Assembly: GCA_964523795.1 (NCBI GenBank)
Contig: CAZGAO010000029.1
Coordinates: 1 to 57,132 of the forward strand
DNA length: 57,132 bases
DNA from: SABY01 sp964523795
GTDB lineage: Bacteria; Bacteroidota; Bacteroidia; Bacteroidales; 4484-276
Reading direction: 5' to 3'
The notes below the pieces were generated by a model that ran no database searches, had not been told where the DNA came from, and saw only the letters and a list, made by a program, of their open reading frames with translations. A program made the translations under genes and the position numbers. Below, piece after piece: positions 1 through 8,969 of this stretch (position 1 is the first letter of the stretch; every line of letters starts with the position of its first letter).

Positions 1-4
1 AAGT

Positions 5-48
5 CCCGAAAAATAGAAAATCTATGATTTTCGTAATTTTTCGAGGAT
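5..48 (+). repeat. Dispersed AT-rich 44-bp repeat, copy 1
   Basis: The segment reads CCCGAAAAATAGAAAATC, then a GATTTTC arm, and ends in TTTTTCGAGGAT. GAAAATC and GATTTTC form a 7-bp hairpin with a 3-nt loop. Near-identical copies lie at 54939-54982 (same strand) and 51736-51779 (reverse complement), all outside genes. A short GC-rich palindrome (CCCGGGCTTAGCCCGG) follows this copy. No coding potential is visible. Confidence 0.8.
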
Positions 49-68
49 GCCCGGGCTTAGCCCGGCAT

Positions 69-107
69 TGAAAGTTTAAAGTTTAAAGTTTCAAGTTAAA
101 AGTTACA
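69..107. repeat. Short AAAGTTT tandem/low-complexity tract
   Basis: Several near-copies of a 7-mer, AAAGTTT, stand head to tail between repeat copy 1 and the first gene. This is simple-sequence DNA with no evident function. Confidence 0.5.
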
Positions 108-149
108 GCCAATTTGAAAAATGACATGCTACTTAAAAGAAACAAATGA

Positions 150-553
150 ATGAAAATTGAATTTGACTCGATATTTGACCAAATCAGCAAGATACAATTG
201 ATTGGTACTTATGAACATTTAATCGATGAAACAGCGCGATTAAATTGCATGAAACCATTTATTCAATGCGATGATTGGACAACGATTCTTGGACACTACT
301 CCAAATTCGATTTTGTATCTTCTGGAATGTCAAAAAATGATGTTGACTTAATTTCATCAGCAGAAATAAATCCAATTGATAAATGGAAGATTATTGAACC
401 CTATTGGGATTTAGTAAAACATGCAGGTTAAGAAAGGGAATCTCGCTAGCACTTTCAGATTTAATTCATGATAAATGGATTTCAGAAAAGGATGCTCTTG
501 AGCTTGCAAATAGAATAATGTGGAAGAATGCAGAGGAAATATATGAGATCTAA
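150..553 (+). pseudogene. Small conserved-looking protein interrupted by a frameshift
   Basis: An ATG at 150 opens 93 codons ending at TAA 429-431. The next frame continues without a gap from codon 428-430 to a stop at 551-553 and encodes a natural-looking acidic/hydrophobic helix (ISLALSDLIHDKW and EKDALELANRIMW). Joining the two by a -1 shift near 428 gives one protein of about 134 residues, so this is best read as a frameshifted gene or a sequence error. I do not recognise the family. The N-terminal half is rich in Asp, Ile and Trp, with no signal peptide or membrane segment. It stands alone, bounded by repeats on the left and the prmA leader on the right. Confidence 0.5.
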
Positions 554-742
554 GAAAAAAATACACTAAACGTTAAAAGCGCATAGTTGGCTCTGATCTT
601 GGCTGGAACCGGATTTTTTTAGTGTTTTGAGGATGAATTGACTTATAATAATTAACGAACATCAATTAACGAATAGCAAGTATTGAATACTGAATATCGA
701 AGAATAAAAAATAAATATCCAATGCAAGCGGAATACTGGTAC

Positions 743-763
743 AGACGCGCAATTTGCGCGTCT
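743..763. repeat. 21-bp perfect palindrome (AGACGCGCAA arms)
   Basis: AGACGCGCAA-T-TTGCGCGTCT is a perfect 10-bp inverted repeat around one base, in the 554-816 spacer ahead of prmA. It resembles the AGACGC/GCGTCT palindromes common between genes in this phylum. No poly-T follows, so it is not an obvious terminator. The rest of this spacer is AT-rich DNA with tandem-like GAATACTGAATATC and TAACGATTAACGATT stretches and no gene. Confidence 0.6.
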
Positions 764-816
764 CTGAATTCGCTTCTTCAGGACGATTAAAAAATAACGA
801 TTAACGATTAACCATC

Positions 817-1659
817 ATGACCTACATCCAAATTGATTTCCAAATCAACAACGACAAGCTCGCCGAAACAGGCGAAATACTAATCGCGCTGCTTAGCGAA
901 TTCCCCTTCGATAGCTTCGAGGAACACGCCATAGGAGTCCGGGGTTTTATGCCCGAAAAAGATTTTGATAAAGAAGAAATTGAAACATACTTGGCGCAGC
1001 TTCGTTCGACCATGGATTTCGAGTATCAGATTACAAATATCGAAGATCAAAACTGGAACAAAAAGTGGGAGAGCAATTACCCTTCGGTGCTTATTGATGG
1101 GAAATGCCTGATAAGAGCGCCCTTTCACGCCGATGATCAAGACGTGGATTATCAAATTGTAATCGAGCCTAAGATGTCGTTTGGTACTGCCCATCACGAA
1201 ACTACATCGATGATGATAAGCTACATTCTCAACAATCAGTGGCGCGACCTTGAGGTTTTGGACATGGGTTGCGGCACGGGTGTGCTGGCCATTTTGGCTT
1301 CGATGAAGGGAGCCAAAGCGTTAGTGGCCATCGACAACGATGAGTGGGCTTATGAAAATACACTGGAAAACCTGGAAAGAAATACAATAACCAACGCGCT
1401 AACATTTAAGGGTGGCAAAGAGGCAATCCCGGCTCAGCCCTTCGATAGTATTTTGGCCAACATCAATCGTAATATTCTGCTCGATCAAATCGAAACCTAC
1501 AGCCAGCGGCTAAAAAATGATGGGAAATTATTTATGAGTGGTTTTTATGAGGAGGATGTGCCGGTGATTGTAAAAGAAGCTGCAAAATACAATTTGCATT
1601 TTGTGGATAAAAAATCGAAAAATAAATGGGTGGCCATGATGCTGGTTAAACAAGGCTAA
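817..1659 (+). CDS. prmA: Ribosomal protein L11 methyltransferase PrmA
   Basis: Trimethylates ribosomal protein L11 with S-adenosylmethionine in the cytoplasm. The 280 residues fit the family. An N-terminal substrate-recognition domain (about 1-110) is followed by a Rossmann methyltransferase domain whose SAM motif DMGCGTGVLAIL lies near residue 150. The acidic motif AIDNDEWA follows, then a LANINRNILL segment in the place of the family's substrate motif. The linker MSFGTAHHETT is characteristic of PrmA. The ATG at 817 directly follows an AT-rich leader with no strong ribosome-binding site, as is usual in this phylum. The gene appears monocistronic, because the next gene has its own promoter box. 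Confidence 0.95.
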   Translation: MTYIQIDFQINNDKLAETGEILIALLSEFPFDSFEEHAIGVRGFMPEKDFDKEEIETYLAQLRSTMDFEYQITNIEDQNWNKKWESNYPSVLIDGKCLIRAPFHADDQDVDYQIVIEPKMSFGTAHHETTSMMISYILNNQWRDLEVLDMGCGTGVLAILASMKGAKALVAIDNDEWAYENTLENLERNTITNALTFKGGKEAIPAQPFDSILANINRNILLDQIETYSQRLKNDGKLFMSGFYEEDVPVIVKEAAKYNLHFVDKKSKNKWVAMMLVKQG

Positions 1660-1673
1660 ACGCGCGCTTATAT

Positions 1674-1681
1674 TATCTTTG
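1674..1681 (+). promoter_or_regulatory. Bacteroidota -7 box TATCTTTG
   Basis: TATCTTTG matches the phylum -7 consensus TAnnTTTG and lies 43 bp before the ATG at 1725. No clear TTTG -33 box is visible. The same string TATCTTTGGCGCGAA recurs upstream of the PKD lipoprotein (minus strand, 17881-17888). Confidence 0.5.
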
Positions 1682-1724
1682 GCGCGAAAAACCCGAATGG
1701 GGAAAAGCTAAAAACAGGGTCAGG

Positions 1725-4700
1725 ATGAAAAAAACAGGATTGATAATATGCTTTTTAATTTTTGTGCTTCCCACGGCCAACAGCCAGGTAATCCGCTCTT
1801 TTACGCCCGATTCGCTCGTTTTTATTCAGGAACTAAAATCCTACTTTGAGCGAATATCCGCCAAAGAAAAACAGGAGCAAGCCCAGCTTACCCTCGAAAG
1901 TTTTGAGCAGTCATGGCTTGCCGGGATTTTTGATGCCAGCGAAAAGCAGGAAATTTACCAGCTTGCTAACCTGATGCTCGACAAGAAAATTAGTCCCTGG
2001 CCGGAGTTTGAAACTTTTCTGCGAACGCTCCTCACCCTGAAAACCGCCGATCGCTCGGAACAACAATACACGGCCTGGCTAAAGGCCGTGAGGCACAGCC
2101 TCGAAAGCAAGCGGCGCACCACCGATTTTAATACCCTGATCGAATTTACTGATTCCTTTTTATCGAACCGTTTACTTTATCAATCCCGAATTTTCTTGTG
2201 GCAGGCCGACTATGCCAGTTTTCGTTTTGTGATGGATACAGTTTTTAGGGTTTCCTTCGATAAGCTGAATCTGATTTGCAAAACCGATGATGACAGCACA
2301 ATTATCTACAATACTTCGGGCTTTTATTTTCCTTCCGAATATCGCTGGGAGGGACAGGGTGGCAAATTGACCTGGGAGCGCGTGCGTTTCGATCCCGACA
2401 AGGTTTTTGCAAGTCTGGATCAATATTCATTGTCATTGAAATCCGCTGATTTTACCATCGATCAGGTCAACTTTTATAACAAGAATTATTTTGCCGAACC
2501 ACTTCTTGGCAGCCTGCGCGAAAAGGTAGTTTCGGGTCGTGTGGATTCGGCAGGTGCTAAATACCCCGAGTTTCGATCCGAGCGCAAGGATTTGTTTATT
2601 GACGATTTGTTCAAGGATATCGATTATCAGGGAGGCTTTGCGCAAAAGGGTGCTGCTATCCTGGGGGAGGGAAGCGACCAAAAGGCTGCACAACTGTCCT
2701 TCAAACGACCCTATCGCGACAAGCAGGGGCGTTACGATTTGTTGGTGGCGCGTGCCGGCACTTTTATCATCAAGCCCGACCGCATCGTTACCGACCAGGC
2801 TCAGGTGAGCATTTATCATCAGGACGATTCTATTTTTCATACGGGTTTGCAATTTAAATACATGGACAAAAAGCGTGAAGTAGCCCTGCTGCGTACCGAT
2901 CAAGGGCTGATGGAAAATCTTTATATGGATTCGTTTCACAAGGTGGATATCGATTGCGAAGCAGTGTATTGGCCGATGGATAGCACCGAAATCCGTTTTC
3001 GTTCTATCGAAGGTATTCAGCCTTTAAGCAAGGCCTTGTTTATGTCCGACAAATTTTTTATCGAGCAGCAGTACAATAGTTTGCAGGGAATCGATTACAC
3101 GCATCCGCTGATTGTGGTTTACAACTATATCCGTGAAAATAATACCGATCGGTTTTTTGTGTACCAGTTGGCTCGTTTTATGAAACTGCCCGAGGAGCCG
3201 GTGGAACTCCTTATGATCAGGTTGGCGAAGTATGGTTTTATTTTTTATAATCCTGATACGCGTCAGGCGATTGTCCGCGAAAAACTGTTTCATTATGTGG
3301 ATGCAAAAGGTGGTCGAACCGATTACGATGTAATTTCTTTTTATTCCCGTGTGGAAAATAAGGATAATGCCCGCTTGAGCCTCGACAATTTCGATTTGAG
3401 TATCCAGGGCGTGCCCCAGGTTTTTATCAGCGATTCGCAAAGCGTGTATATCACCCCGGCGGATGATAAAGTGATTCTGCGAAAAAACCGGGATTTCCTT
3501 TTTAGCGGAAAAATTGAAGTAGGGCTTTTTGAATTTAATGCCACCAATTGCACCTTCGAGTACGATACTTTCAGGCTTAATCTGCCCACCATCGATAAGA
3601 TGCGATTCAAGGTGCGCGCCTTTGATGATAAAGAGGGCGAAGTAAATTATGTGGATGTAAAAACCGTGATTTCGGATATTAGTGGTGAGATATTGATCGA
3701 TTATCCCACCAACAAAAATGGCCTGCGAGAGTATCCCGAGTATCCCATATTTTCGAGCAAGAGCGAGTCCTCAGTTTTTTACAATCACGATTCAATCCAC
3801 CGAAATGCCTACGATTCTTCTGTTTTCAATTATCACATCGATCCTTTTACTATTAAAAATCTGGCTAATTTTTCTACCGATAATTTGCAGTTTGGCGGTC
3901 AGCTCAATTCGGCAGGTATTTTTCCTCCCGAAGTTAATAAGCCCCTTACGGTAATGCCCGATTATTCGCTGGGGTTCCAGATTATAAGTCCTGCCGGCGG
4001 ATATCCGATTTATAGAGGAAAGGGCACCTTTCGCGATACCGTTAGCCTGAGTAATGCCGGTTTCAGGGCAAGGGGTAGTTTGGATTATCTGAACACCAAA
4101 TCCACAGGAACTAATCTAATGCTTTACCCCGATTCGGCCAAAGGCCGTCTGGCTACATTTGCGATAAGCAAAAAACAAACGGCGCACGGAGGCATGCCAT
4201 CGGTGAGTGGCACCAACCTCGACCAAAAGTGGCTGCCCTACCAGGATTCGATGACCGTGGCCAGCCGCGATTCGGCAATGCTCGTTTTTGATGGAAAAGC
4301 AAGCCTTGCGGGAAGTTTAACATTTACACCCGAAGTATTGACAGGTGGGGGTAAAATGAAGTTTTATAACGCTGAGACCAATTCAAACAATTATACTTTC
4401 GCTACAACGGGCTTTACTTCCGATTCGTTAAGTTTGAAAATTAAAAACCTGAACGAGGAAAGTCTGGCTTTTGTCTCGGATAAGTTTTCGGCCAACGTTG
4501 ATCTGGCAGAAAATACGGGTAATTTTAAATCGCTGAGTGATAGTGCCGGTATCGAATTTCCATTAAGTCGATACCACGCCGCGATGGATGAGTTTGACTG
4601 GTACATCGACCGCAACGAGATTGTTTTGAAAAATTATGATGATAATGGAAATAGCCCCGGCGAAAATGTTGCCCTCGAAGCATTGATTGATATAAGGCCT

Positions 4701-6263
4701 GCCGGTGGCCGCTTCACCTCCCTGCATCCCTTACAGGATTCACTGTTTTTTTATGCCCCCGAAGCCACCTTTAACATTGCCGATACCAGCCTTAGTGCCC
4801 GTGGTGTGGCTGTGATAAAAGTGGCCGATGCGGCTATTTTTCCCGGCGATGGGAAAGTTACCATAGAACCCAATGCTGAAATTGCTCCCTTGCTCGATGC
4901 CACCATAATTGCCGACACCGCCAACAAAAATCATCGCATCACTAATGCGGTGGTAAGTATCGAATCGAGATATTCCTACAAGGCATCCGGATTTTATGCC
5001 TACCAAAATCAGGTGGGCGATATTCAAACCATCGAGTTTGACGATATCAGGGTGGATACTTCTTACCAAACCATCGCCGAGGGTACTATTGCTCCCGAGC
5101 AAAGTTTTATGTTCAGCCCTCGTTTTGCCTACCAGGGAAAGGTTAGACTGGAGGCGGGCCTACCGCAATTGCAATTCGATGGAGCTTTCAAAATTGTTCA
5201 GGATTGCGATACAGCCCTTTCGCGTTGGGTAAGTTTTAGCGGTCCGATTGACAACGACAGCCTGGCCTTCCCGGTGCCTGGTGAGCTTGAGGAGTTTGGG
5301 GAGAAAGATATTTATGCCGGCATTTTCCATTCCAACGAAGAAAACAGGATTTATCCTGCTTTTTTATCGCGCAAAGCCTATTACAGCGACAAGCTGATGA
5401 TGACGGTGGATGGCATCTTGAAAACCCGCGACAAGGGACAAACTTTTATTATCGGTGCTGCGGCAGATCTGGCAAAGGGGGATGGAGAAAACCCAAAGTG
5501 GCCATCCATGAGCCTGCACACCGAAGATTGCACCATTGATGCTTCGGGAGTCATCGACTTTGGCACCGATTTCGGCCAGGTTAGTATGGCGGCTTTTGGT
5601 CAGGCACAACATTTTATCATCCCCGATTCTACGGTTTTCCGGGCATTTATCACCCTCGATTTTTTCTTTAGCGATGAAGCCCTCGAAAATATGGCTAGCG
5701 ATTTGGCGAAAGCCAGTACCGAAGCTGTCGAAATCGAAAACCCGGTGTCTAACATCGCTTACCGCCTGATGCTGGGCGAAGAAGTTGCCACCGAATATGT
5801 TTATGAGCTGAATACTTTTGGAGCGGTGAATGAAATACCGGAAGCCTTAAATAAAAACCTGGTTATCTCGGATGTCTCTTTGGTTTATCATCCCGATAGT
5901 CGCTCGTATATTTCTGTGGGCAAAATAGGCATTGGCATCCTGGGAGGGAAAACCATCAATAAATACTTCGAGGGTTATCTGGAAATTGTACGCAAACGTA
6001 GTGGAGATATTTTTCAGTTGTACCTTGAGATCGACCGGCGCAACTGGTACTTCTTTAATCATAGCGGTAATTTGATGCAGAGCATAGCTGGCAAAAATGA
6101 GTACAACCGGATATTGGCCGACATCGATGCCAAAAAACGCAAGGGGGAGGCGGACAAGGGCGAGGTAGCCTATCGCTATATCATTTCGACAAACCAGAAA
6201 AAAAACCGATTTTTGCGAGCTATGCGTCAACAAGAGTTCAACGAAAACGATGAGGAAGAATAA
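1725..6263 (+). CDS. Very large exported protein of unknown function, coupled to plsY
   Basis: 1512 residues beginning with a clear signal peptide (MKKTGLIICFLIFVLPTANS), so it is exported. I do not recognise a named domain. The first roughly 200 residues are helical. Residues about 200-1400 are rich in alternating polar and hydrophobic segments typical of long beta structures, with many Asp-Ser and Tyr-Asp turns. A helical insert (about 450-520, YNYIRENNTDRFFVYQ) is present, and the C-terminus is very acidic (NENDEEE). There are no membrane helices after the signal and no type IX sorting domain. The plsY start lies 3 bp after the stop, with a GAGGAAG string at the end of this gene as a possible ribosome-binding site, so the two are probably co-translated. 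A periplasmic structural or lipid-handling role is inference from that linkage only. Confidence 0.85.
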   Translation: MKKTGLIICFLIFVLPTANSQVIRSFTPDSLVFIQELKSYFERISAKEKQEQAQLTLESFEQSWLAGIFDASEKQEIYQLANLMLDKKISPWPEFETFLRTLLTLKTADRSEQQYTAWLKAVRHSLESKRRTTDFNTLIEFTDSFLSNRLLYQSRIFLWQADYASFRFVMDTVFRVSFDKLNLICKTDDDSTIIYNTSGFYFPSEYRWEGQGGKLTWERVRFDPDKVFASLDQYSLSLKSADFTIDQVNFYNKNYFAEPLLGSLREKVVSGRVDSAGAKYPEFRSERKDLFIDDLFKDIDYQGGFAQKGAAILGEGSDQKAAQLSFKRPYRDKQGRYDLLVARAGTFIIKPDRIVTDQAQVSIYHQDDSIFHTGLQFKYMDKKREVALLRTDQGLMENLYMDSFHKVDIDCEAVYWPMDSTEIRFRSIEGIQPLSKALFMSDKFFIEQQYNSLQGIDYTHPLIVVYNYIRENNTDRFFVYQLARFMKLPEEPVELLMIRLAKYGFIFYNPDTRQAIVREKLFHYVDAKGGRTDYDVISFYSRVENKDNARLSLDNFDLSIQGVPQVFISDSQSVYITPADDKVILRKNRDFLFSGKIEVGLFEFNATNCTFEYDTFRLNLPTIDKMRFKVRAFDDKEGEVNYVDVKTVISDISGEILIDYPTNKNGLREYPEYPIFSSKSESSVFYNHDSIHRNAYDSSVFNYHIDPFTIKNLANFSTDNLQFGGQLNSAGIFPPEVNKPLTVMPDYSLGFQIISPAGGYPIYRGKGTFRDTVSLSNAGFRARGSLDYLNTKSTGTNLMLYPDSAKGRLATFAISKKQTAHGGMPSVSGTNLDQKWLPYQDSMTVASRDSAMLVFDGKASLAGSLTFTPEVLTGGGKMKFYNAETNSNNYTFATTGFTSDSLSLKIKNLNEESLAFVSDKFSANVDLAENTGNFKSLSDSAGIEFPLSRYHAAMDEFDWYIDRNEIVLKNYDDNGNSPGENVALEALIDIRPAGGRFTSLHPLQDSLFFYAPEATFNIADTSLSARGVAVIKVADAAIFPGDGKVTIEPNAEIAPLLDATIIADTANKNHRITNAVVSIESRYSYKASGFYAYQNQVGDIQTIEFDDIRVDTSYQTIAEGTIAPEQSFMFSPRFAYQGKVRLEAGLPQLQFDGAFKIVQDCDTALSRWVSFSGPIDNDSLAFPVPGELEEFGEKDIYAGIFHSNEENRIYPAFLSRKAYYSDKLMMTVDGILKTRDKGQTFIIGAAADLAKGDGENPKWPSMSLHTEDCTIDASGVIDFGTDFGQVSMAAFGQAQHFIIPDSTVFRAFITLDFFFSDEALENMASDLAKASTEAVEIENPVSNIAYRLMLGEEVATEYVYELNTFGAVNEIPEALNKNLVISDVSLVYHPDSRSYISVGKIGIGILGGKTINKYFEGYLEIVRKRSGDIFQLYLEIDRRNWYFFNHSGNLMQSIAGKNEYNRILADIDAKKRKGEADKGEVAYRYIISTNQKKNRFLRAMRQQEFNENDEEE

Positions 6264-6266
6264 ACC

Positions 6267-6899
6267 ATGGAAATATTAATGATGATTTTGGGAATTGTGC
6301 TGGCCTATCTTTTGGGAAGCGTCCCTTCGGCGGTGTGGCTTGGGCGATCGCTTTATGGTATCGATGTGCGCACCCAGGGCAGTGGCAATGCCGGAGCCAC
6401 CAATACCATTCGTGTTTTGGGAGCTAAAGCGGGTGTGCCTGTTTTGATTTTTGATGTTTTTAAAGGATGGCTGGCAGTATATCTGGCTGGTTTTTTCGTT
6501 CCGGCTTTCTTTAGTCAAAACCAAAGCGATTTCTATCTAATCGCTAGTGCTGCAGCTGCAGTTTTTGGACATGTCTTTCCGCTGTTTGCGGGTTTCAAAG
6601 GAGGCAAGGGTATTGCCACCCTGCTGGGCGTGGGCATTGCCTTATATCCTTTGGCGGTGTTGGTAGTTTTGGGCATTTTTATTTTGGTTCTAATTATCAC
6701 CAAATATGTATCACTGGGCTCGATAAGTGGTTCCGTTAGTTTTCCCTTTATCGTTATTTTTCTTTTTAATCCGCATTCCTTACCTCTGATTATTTTGGCA
6801 GTATTTGTTGGTGTTTTTGTTCCACTCACCCATCGCAAAAATATCTCCCGGCTCAGGCAGGGCACCGAATCGGAGTTTTCGCTAAAGAAGAAAAAGTAA
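6267..6899 (+). CDS. plsY: Glycerol-3-phosphate acyltransferase PlsY
   Basis: Inner-membrane enzyme that transfers an acyl group from acyl-phosphate to glycerol-3-phosphate, making lysophosphatidic acid, the first committed phospholipid intermediate. All three conserved loop motifs are visible: GSVPSAVWLG near residue 18, GSGNAGATNTIRVLG near residue 39, and HVFPLFAGFKGGKGIATLLG near 103. Several hydrophobic segments alternate with them, and the C-terminus is cytoplasmic and basic (KKKK). The length of 210 is normal. It follows the 1512-residue exported protein by 3 bp and converges on the next minus-strand gene, 13 bp away. Confidence 0.95.
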   Translation: MEILMMILGIVLAYLLGSVPSAVWLGRSLYGIDVRTQGSGNAGATNTIRVLGAKAGVPVLIFDVFKGWLAVYLAGFFVPAFFSQNQSDFYLIASAAAAVFGHVFPLFAGFKGGKGIATLLGVGIALYPLAVLVVLGIFILVLIITKYVSLGSISGSVSFPFIVIFLFNPHSLPLIILAVFVGVFVPLTHRKNISRLRQGTESEFSLKKKK

Positions 6900-6912
6900 G
6901 AAAAGGGTGTTT

Positions 6913-7497
6913 TTAAAATTTGCGGGGTTCAAAGTCCGGGTCGTTCACAATCGAAGCACTATTGCCTGTGGCACGTATTACAAGCAAGCCTTTTTTTATA
7001 GCCATCGTGCGGCTGCCTCCGGTAACATTCAGGTAGGCCATTGCGCCAATTACATTCATATCTTTGTACTCGTGCATCCAGATTTTGGCATTTTTTAGTT
7101 TATCAATAAATTTTTTCACAAATTGTGGCCTTAGTGTGGTTTTTACTTCAACAATTACTATGGTCTTCCCGTTAATGGCAATAATATCAAATTCGTAGTC
7201 TGTTCCCTTGTAGTTCCCTTCAACGTTGGTGAGCGTTCTTTGCACTGTGATTCCTCGCTCGTTGAGCAATCGTATCAAATCGCCCTCTACCAACGATTCA
7301 ACCAGTTTTCCCCACTGGCTGGTAAACAAATAAGTAAGATCTTTTATCTTCTTATCCGTTTCTTTAAATTGTTTATCCGTTTCCTGAAATTTCTTATCCG
7401 TTTCCCGAAACAATTTCCATATTTCTTCGGCGTTCAGCGGGGCGTTGTAGGCTGTTTGAGGCTCGTTTAACTGAGATATTTTGTTTGCTTTTTTCAT
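6913..7497 (-). CDS. PD-(D/E)XK nuclease-like protein with N-terminal coiled coil
   Basis: 194 residues. The N-terminal third (about 25-60) is a charged helix with repeated ETDKKF/ETDKQF/ETDKKI units, a short coiled coil. The C-terminal domain contains a D then E-V-K arrangement (YEFDIIAIN, then VIVEVKTTL), the core of PD-(D/E)XK nuclease-like folds, as in DUF3782-type Bacteroidota proteins. The target is unknown; such proteins are common, and a restriction or repair role is not shown. It is convergent with plsY and divergent from dnaN, with its own promoter at 7526-7555. Confidence 0.75.
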   Translation of the reverse strand: MKKANKISQLNEPQTAYNAPLNAEEIWKLFRETDKKFQETDKQFKETDKKIKDLTYLFTSQWGKLVESLVEGDLIRLLNERGITVQRTLTNVEGNYKGTDYEFDIIAINGKTIVIVEVKTTLRPQFVKKFIDKLKNAKIWMHEYKDMNVIGAMAYLNVTGGSRTMAIKKGLLVIRATGNSASIVNDPDFEPRKF

Positions 7498-7525
7498 AAC
7501 GAATAAAAAATTTAACGACAGGAAA

Positions 7526-7555
7526 CAAAGGTAACGAAAAATCTACGAAGCCAAA
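7526..7555 (-). promoter_or_regulatory. Promoter TTTG-N18-TACCTTTG for the PD-(D/E)XK gene
   Basis: On the minus strand, TTTG (7555-7552) and TACCTTTG (7533-7526) are 18 bp apart, matching both boxes of the Bacteroidota housekeeping promoter. The start codon is 28 bp further on. Confidence 0.65.
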
Positions 7556-7742
7556 ATCACTTTTTAAATGGCCGGATCAATCGAAAATATTAATTTTGTC
7601 TCCTCAAAAAATTGAGTGTTTTTTTGAATCAGCAGAGCAATTTTGTAAGAATGATGAAAAAAGTTTGTACATTCGCTCCCTTTTATTTTCGATGCCAGTT
7701 TGGCTTTATCAATTGCAACAAATCATTAAAATAACATAGAAA

Positions 7743-8870
7743 ATGAAGTTTATAGTATCGAGTGCTTTACTATTAAAAAATCTCCAGGCCATTGGTGGTG
7801 TTGTGAGTTCAAATAACACGCTTCCTATCCTCGATGATTTTCTTTTCGAGATTCGCGAAAATGTGCTTAACGTTACTGCTTCCGACCTTGAAACTACGAT
7901 GTCGGTGATGCTTACGCTTACCCTGAGCGAGGAAGAAGGCAAGGTGGCTATTCCTGCCCGTATTCTTATCGACACCCTGAAAACTTTTGGTGATGTGCCG
8001 GTTACTTTTGCCATCAACAACGAAAATTTTAATATCGAGATGACCTGCGGCGAAGGTAAATACAAGCTTAGCGGCCATAATGGAAACGAGTTTCCCGAAA
8101 CGCCTGTTATCGATGATGGAAACGAATTTGAGGTAAGTACCGATGTTTTGGCCGAAGCCATCAGCAAAACCGTGTTTGCTGCTGGCAACGATGAGCTGCG
8201 TCCGGTAATGGCCGGTGTGCTTATGGAAATGACCGAGGATTCTATCTCGTTTGTGGCCACCGATGCCCACAAGCTGGTGCGATATTCACGAAATGATATC
8301 AAACCGCAACGCGAGGATTCTATCATTTTACCCACCAAACCGTTGAATCAAATCAAAAATATTTTGGCCAACGAAGATGGAAATGTTAAGGTGGAATACA
8401 ACGACAAAAATGCCTTCTTTGGCTTTGGTAACGTGCAATTGCTTTGCAAGCTCATCGTGGGCAATTATCCCAACTATCGTGCGGTAATCCCCGCCGAAAA
8501 TCCAAACAAGCTCCAGGTCGAACGTTCCTTGCTTCTGAACACCATCCGTAGGGTGTCGCTCTTTGCTAACCAGTCCACCCATCAGATTCGTTTTAATATC
8601 TCGGGGCAACATCTGGAGCTCTCTGCCGAAGATATCGACTACTCCAACGAGGCTGTCGAGACCATCAACTGCAACTACAACGGCGAAGACCTCGAGATTG
8701 GTTTTAACTCCCGTTTTATGCAGGAGATGCTTAGCAATATTTCGACCAAGGAAGTACTCATCGAAATGTCGCAGCCCAATCGTGCCGGATTGATTCATCC
8801 CATCGAACTCGAAGAACAACAAGCCGAAGATATCCTAATGCTGGTGATGCCCGTGATGCTCAACAGTTAG
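7743..8870 (+). CDS. dnaN: DNA polymerase III beta subunit (sliding clamp)
   Basis: Ring-shaped clamp that tethers the replicative polymerase to DNA. The 375-residue length and the three-repeat layout fit the family: MKFIVSSALLLKNLQAIGGV at the N-terminus, FAAGNDELRPVMAGVLMEM near 140-160 (start of the second repeat), LPTKPLNQIKNIL near 200, and the C-terminal VMPVMLNS end that forms part of the protein-binding pocket. It is flanked by an upstream AT-rich region with a weak promoter (TTTTG at 7641, TACATTCG at 7668) and a downstream terminator, so it is expressed alone. It is not next to dnaA here. Confidence 0.97.
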   Translation: MKFIVSSALLLKNLQAIGGVVSSNNTLPILDDFLFEIRENVLNVTASDLETTMSVMLTLTLSEEEGKVAIPARILIDTLKTFGDVPVTFAINNENFNIEMTCGEGKYKLSGHNGNEFPETPVIDDGNEFEVSTDVLAEAISKTVFAAGNDELRPVMAGVLMEMTEDSISFVATDAHKLVRYSRNDIKPQREDSIILPTKPLNQIKNILANEDGNVKVEYNDKNAFFGFGNVQLLCKLIVGNYPNYRAVIPAENPNKLQVERSLLLNTIRRVSLFANQSTHQIRFNISGQHLELSAEDIDYSNEAVETINCNYNGEDLEIGFNSRFMQEMLSNISTKEVLIEMSQPNRAGLIHPIELEEQQAEDILMLVMPVMLNS

Positions 8871-8889
8871 GCTTACCGCTTTTTATGCC

Positions 8890-8933
8890 AAGAGATTATT
8901 CTACGTTAAAAGTAAAATAATCTCTTTTTTTTT
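8890..8933 (+). terminator. Intrinsic terminator of dnaN
   Basis: An 11-bp perfect stem AAGAGATTATT (8890-8900) / AATAATCTCTT (8916-8926) is followed by a T-rich run to 8933, placed 20 bp after the dnaN stop. Confidence 0.85.
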
Positions 8934-8969
8934 GTGTTTCCCTGATGTTTCACCTCCAATTTAAATTTT

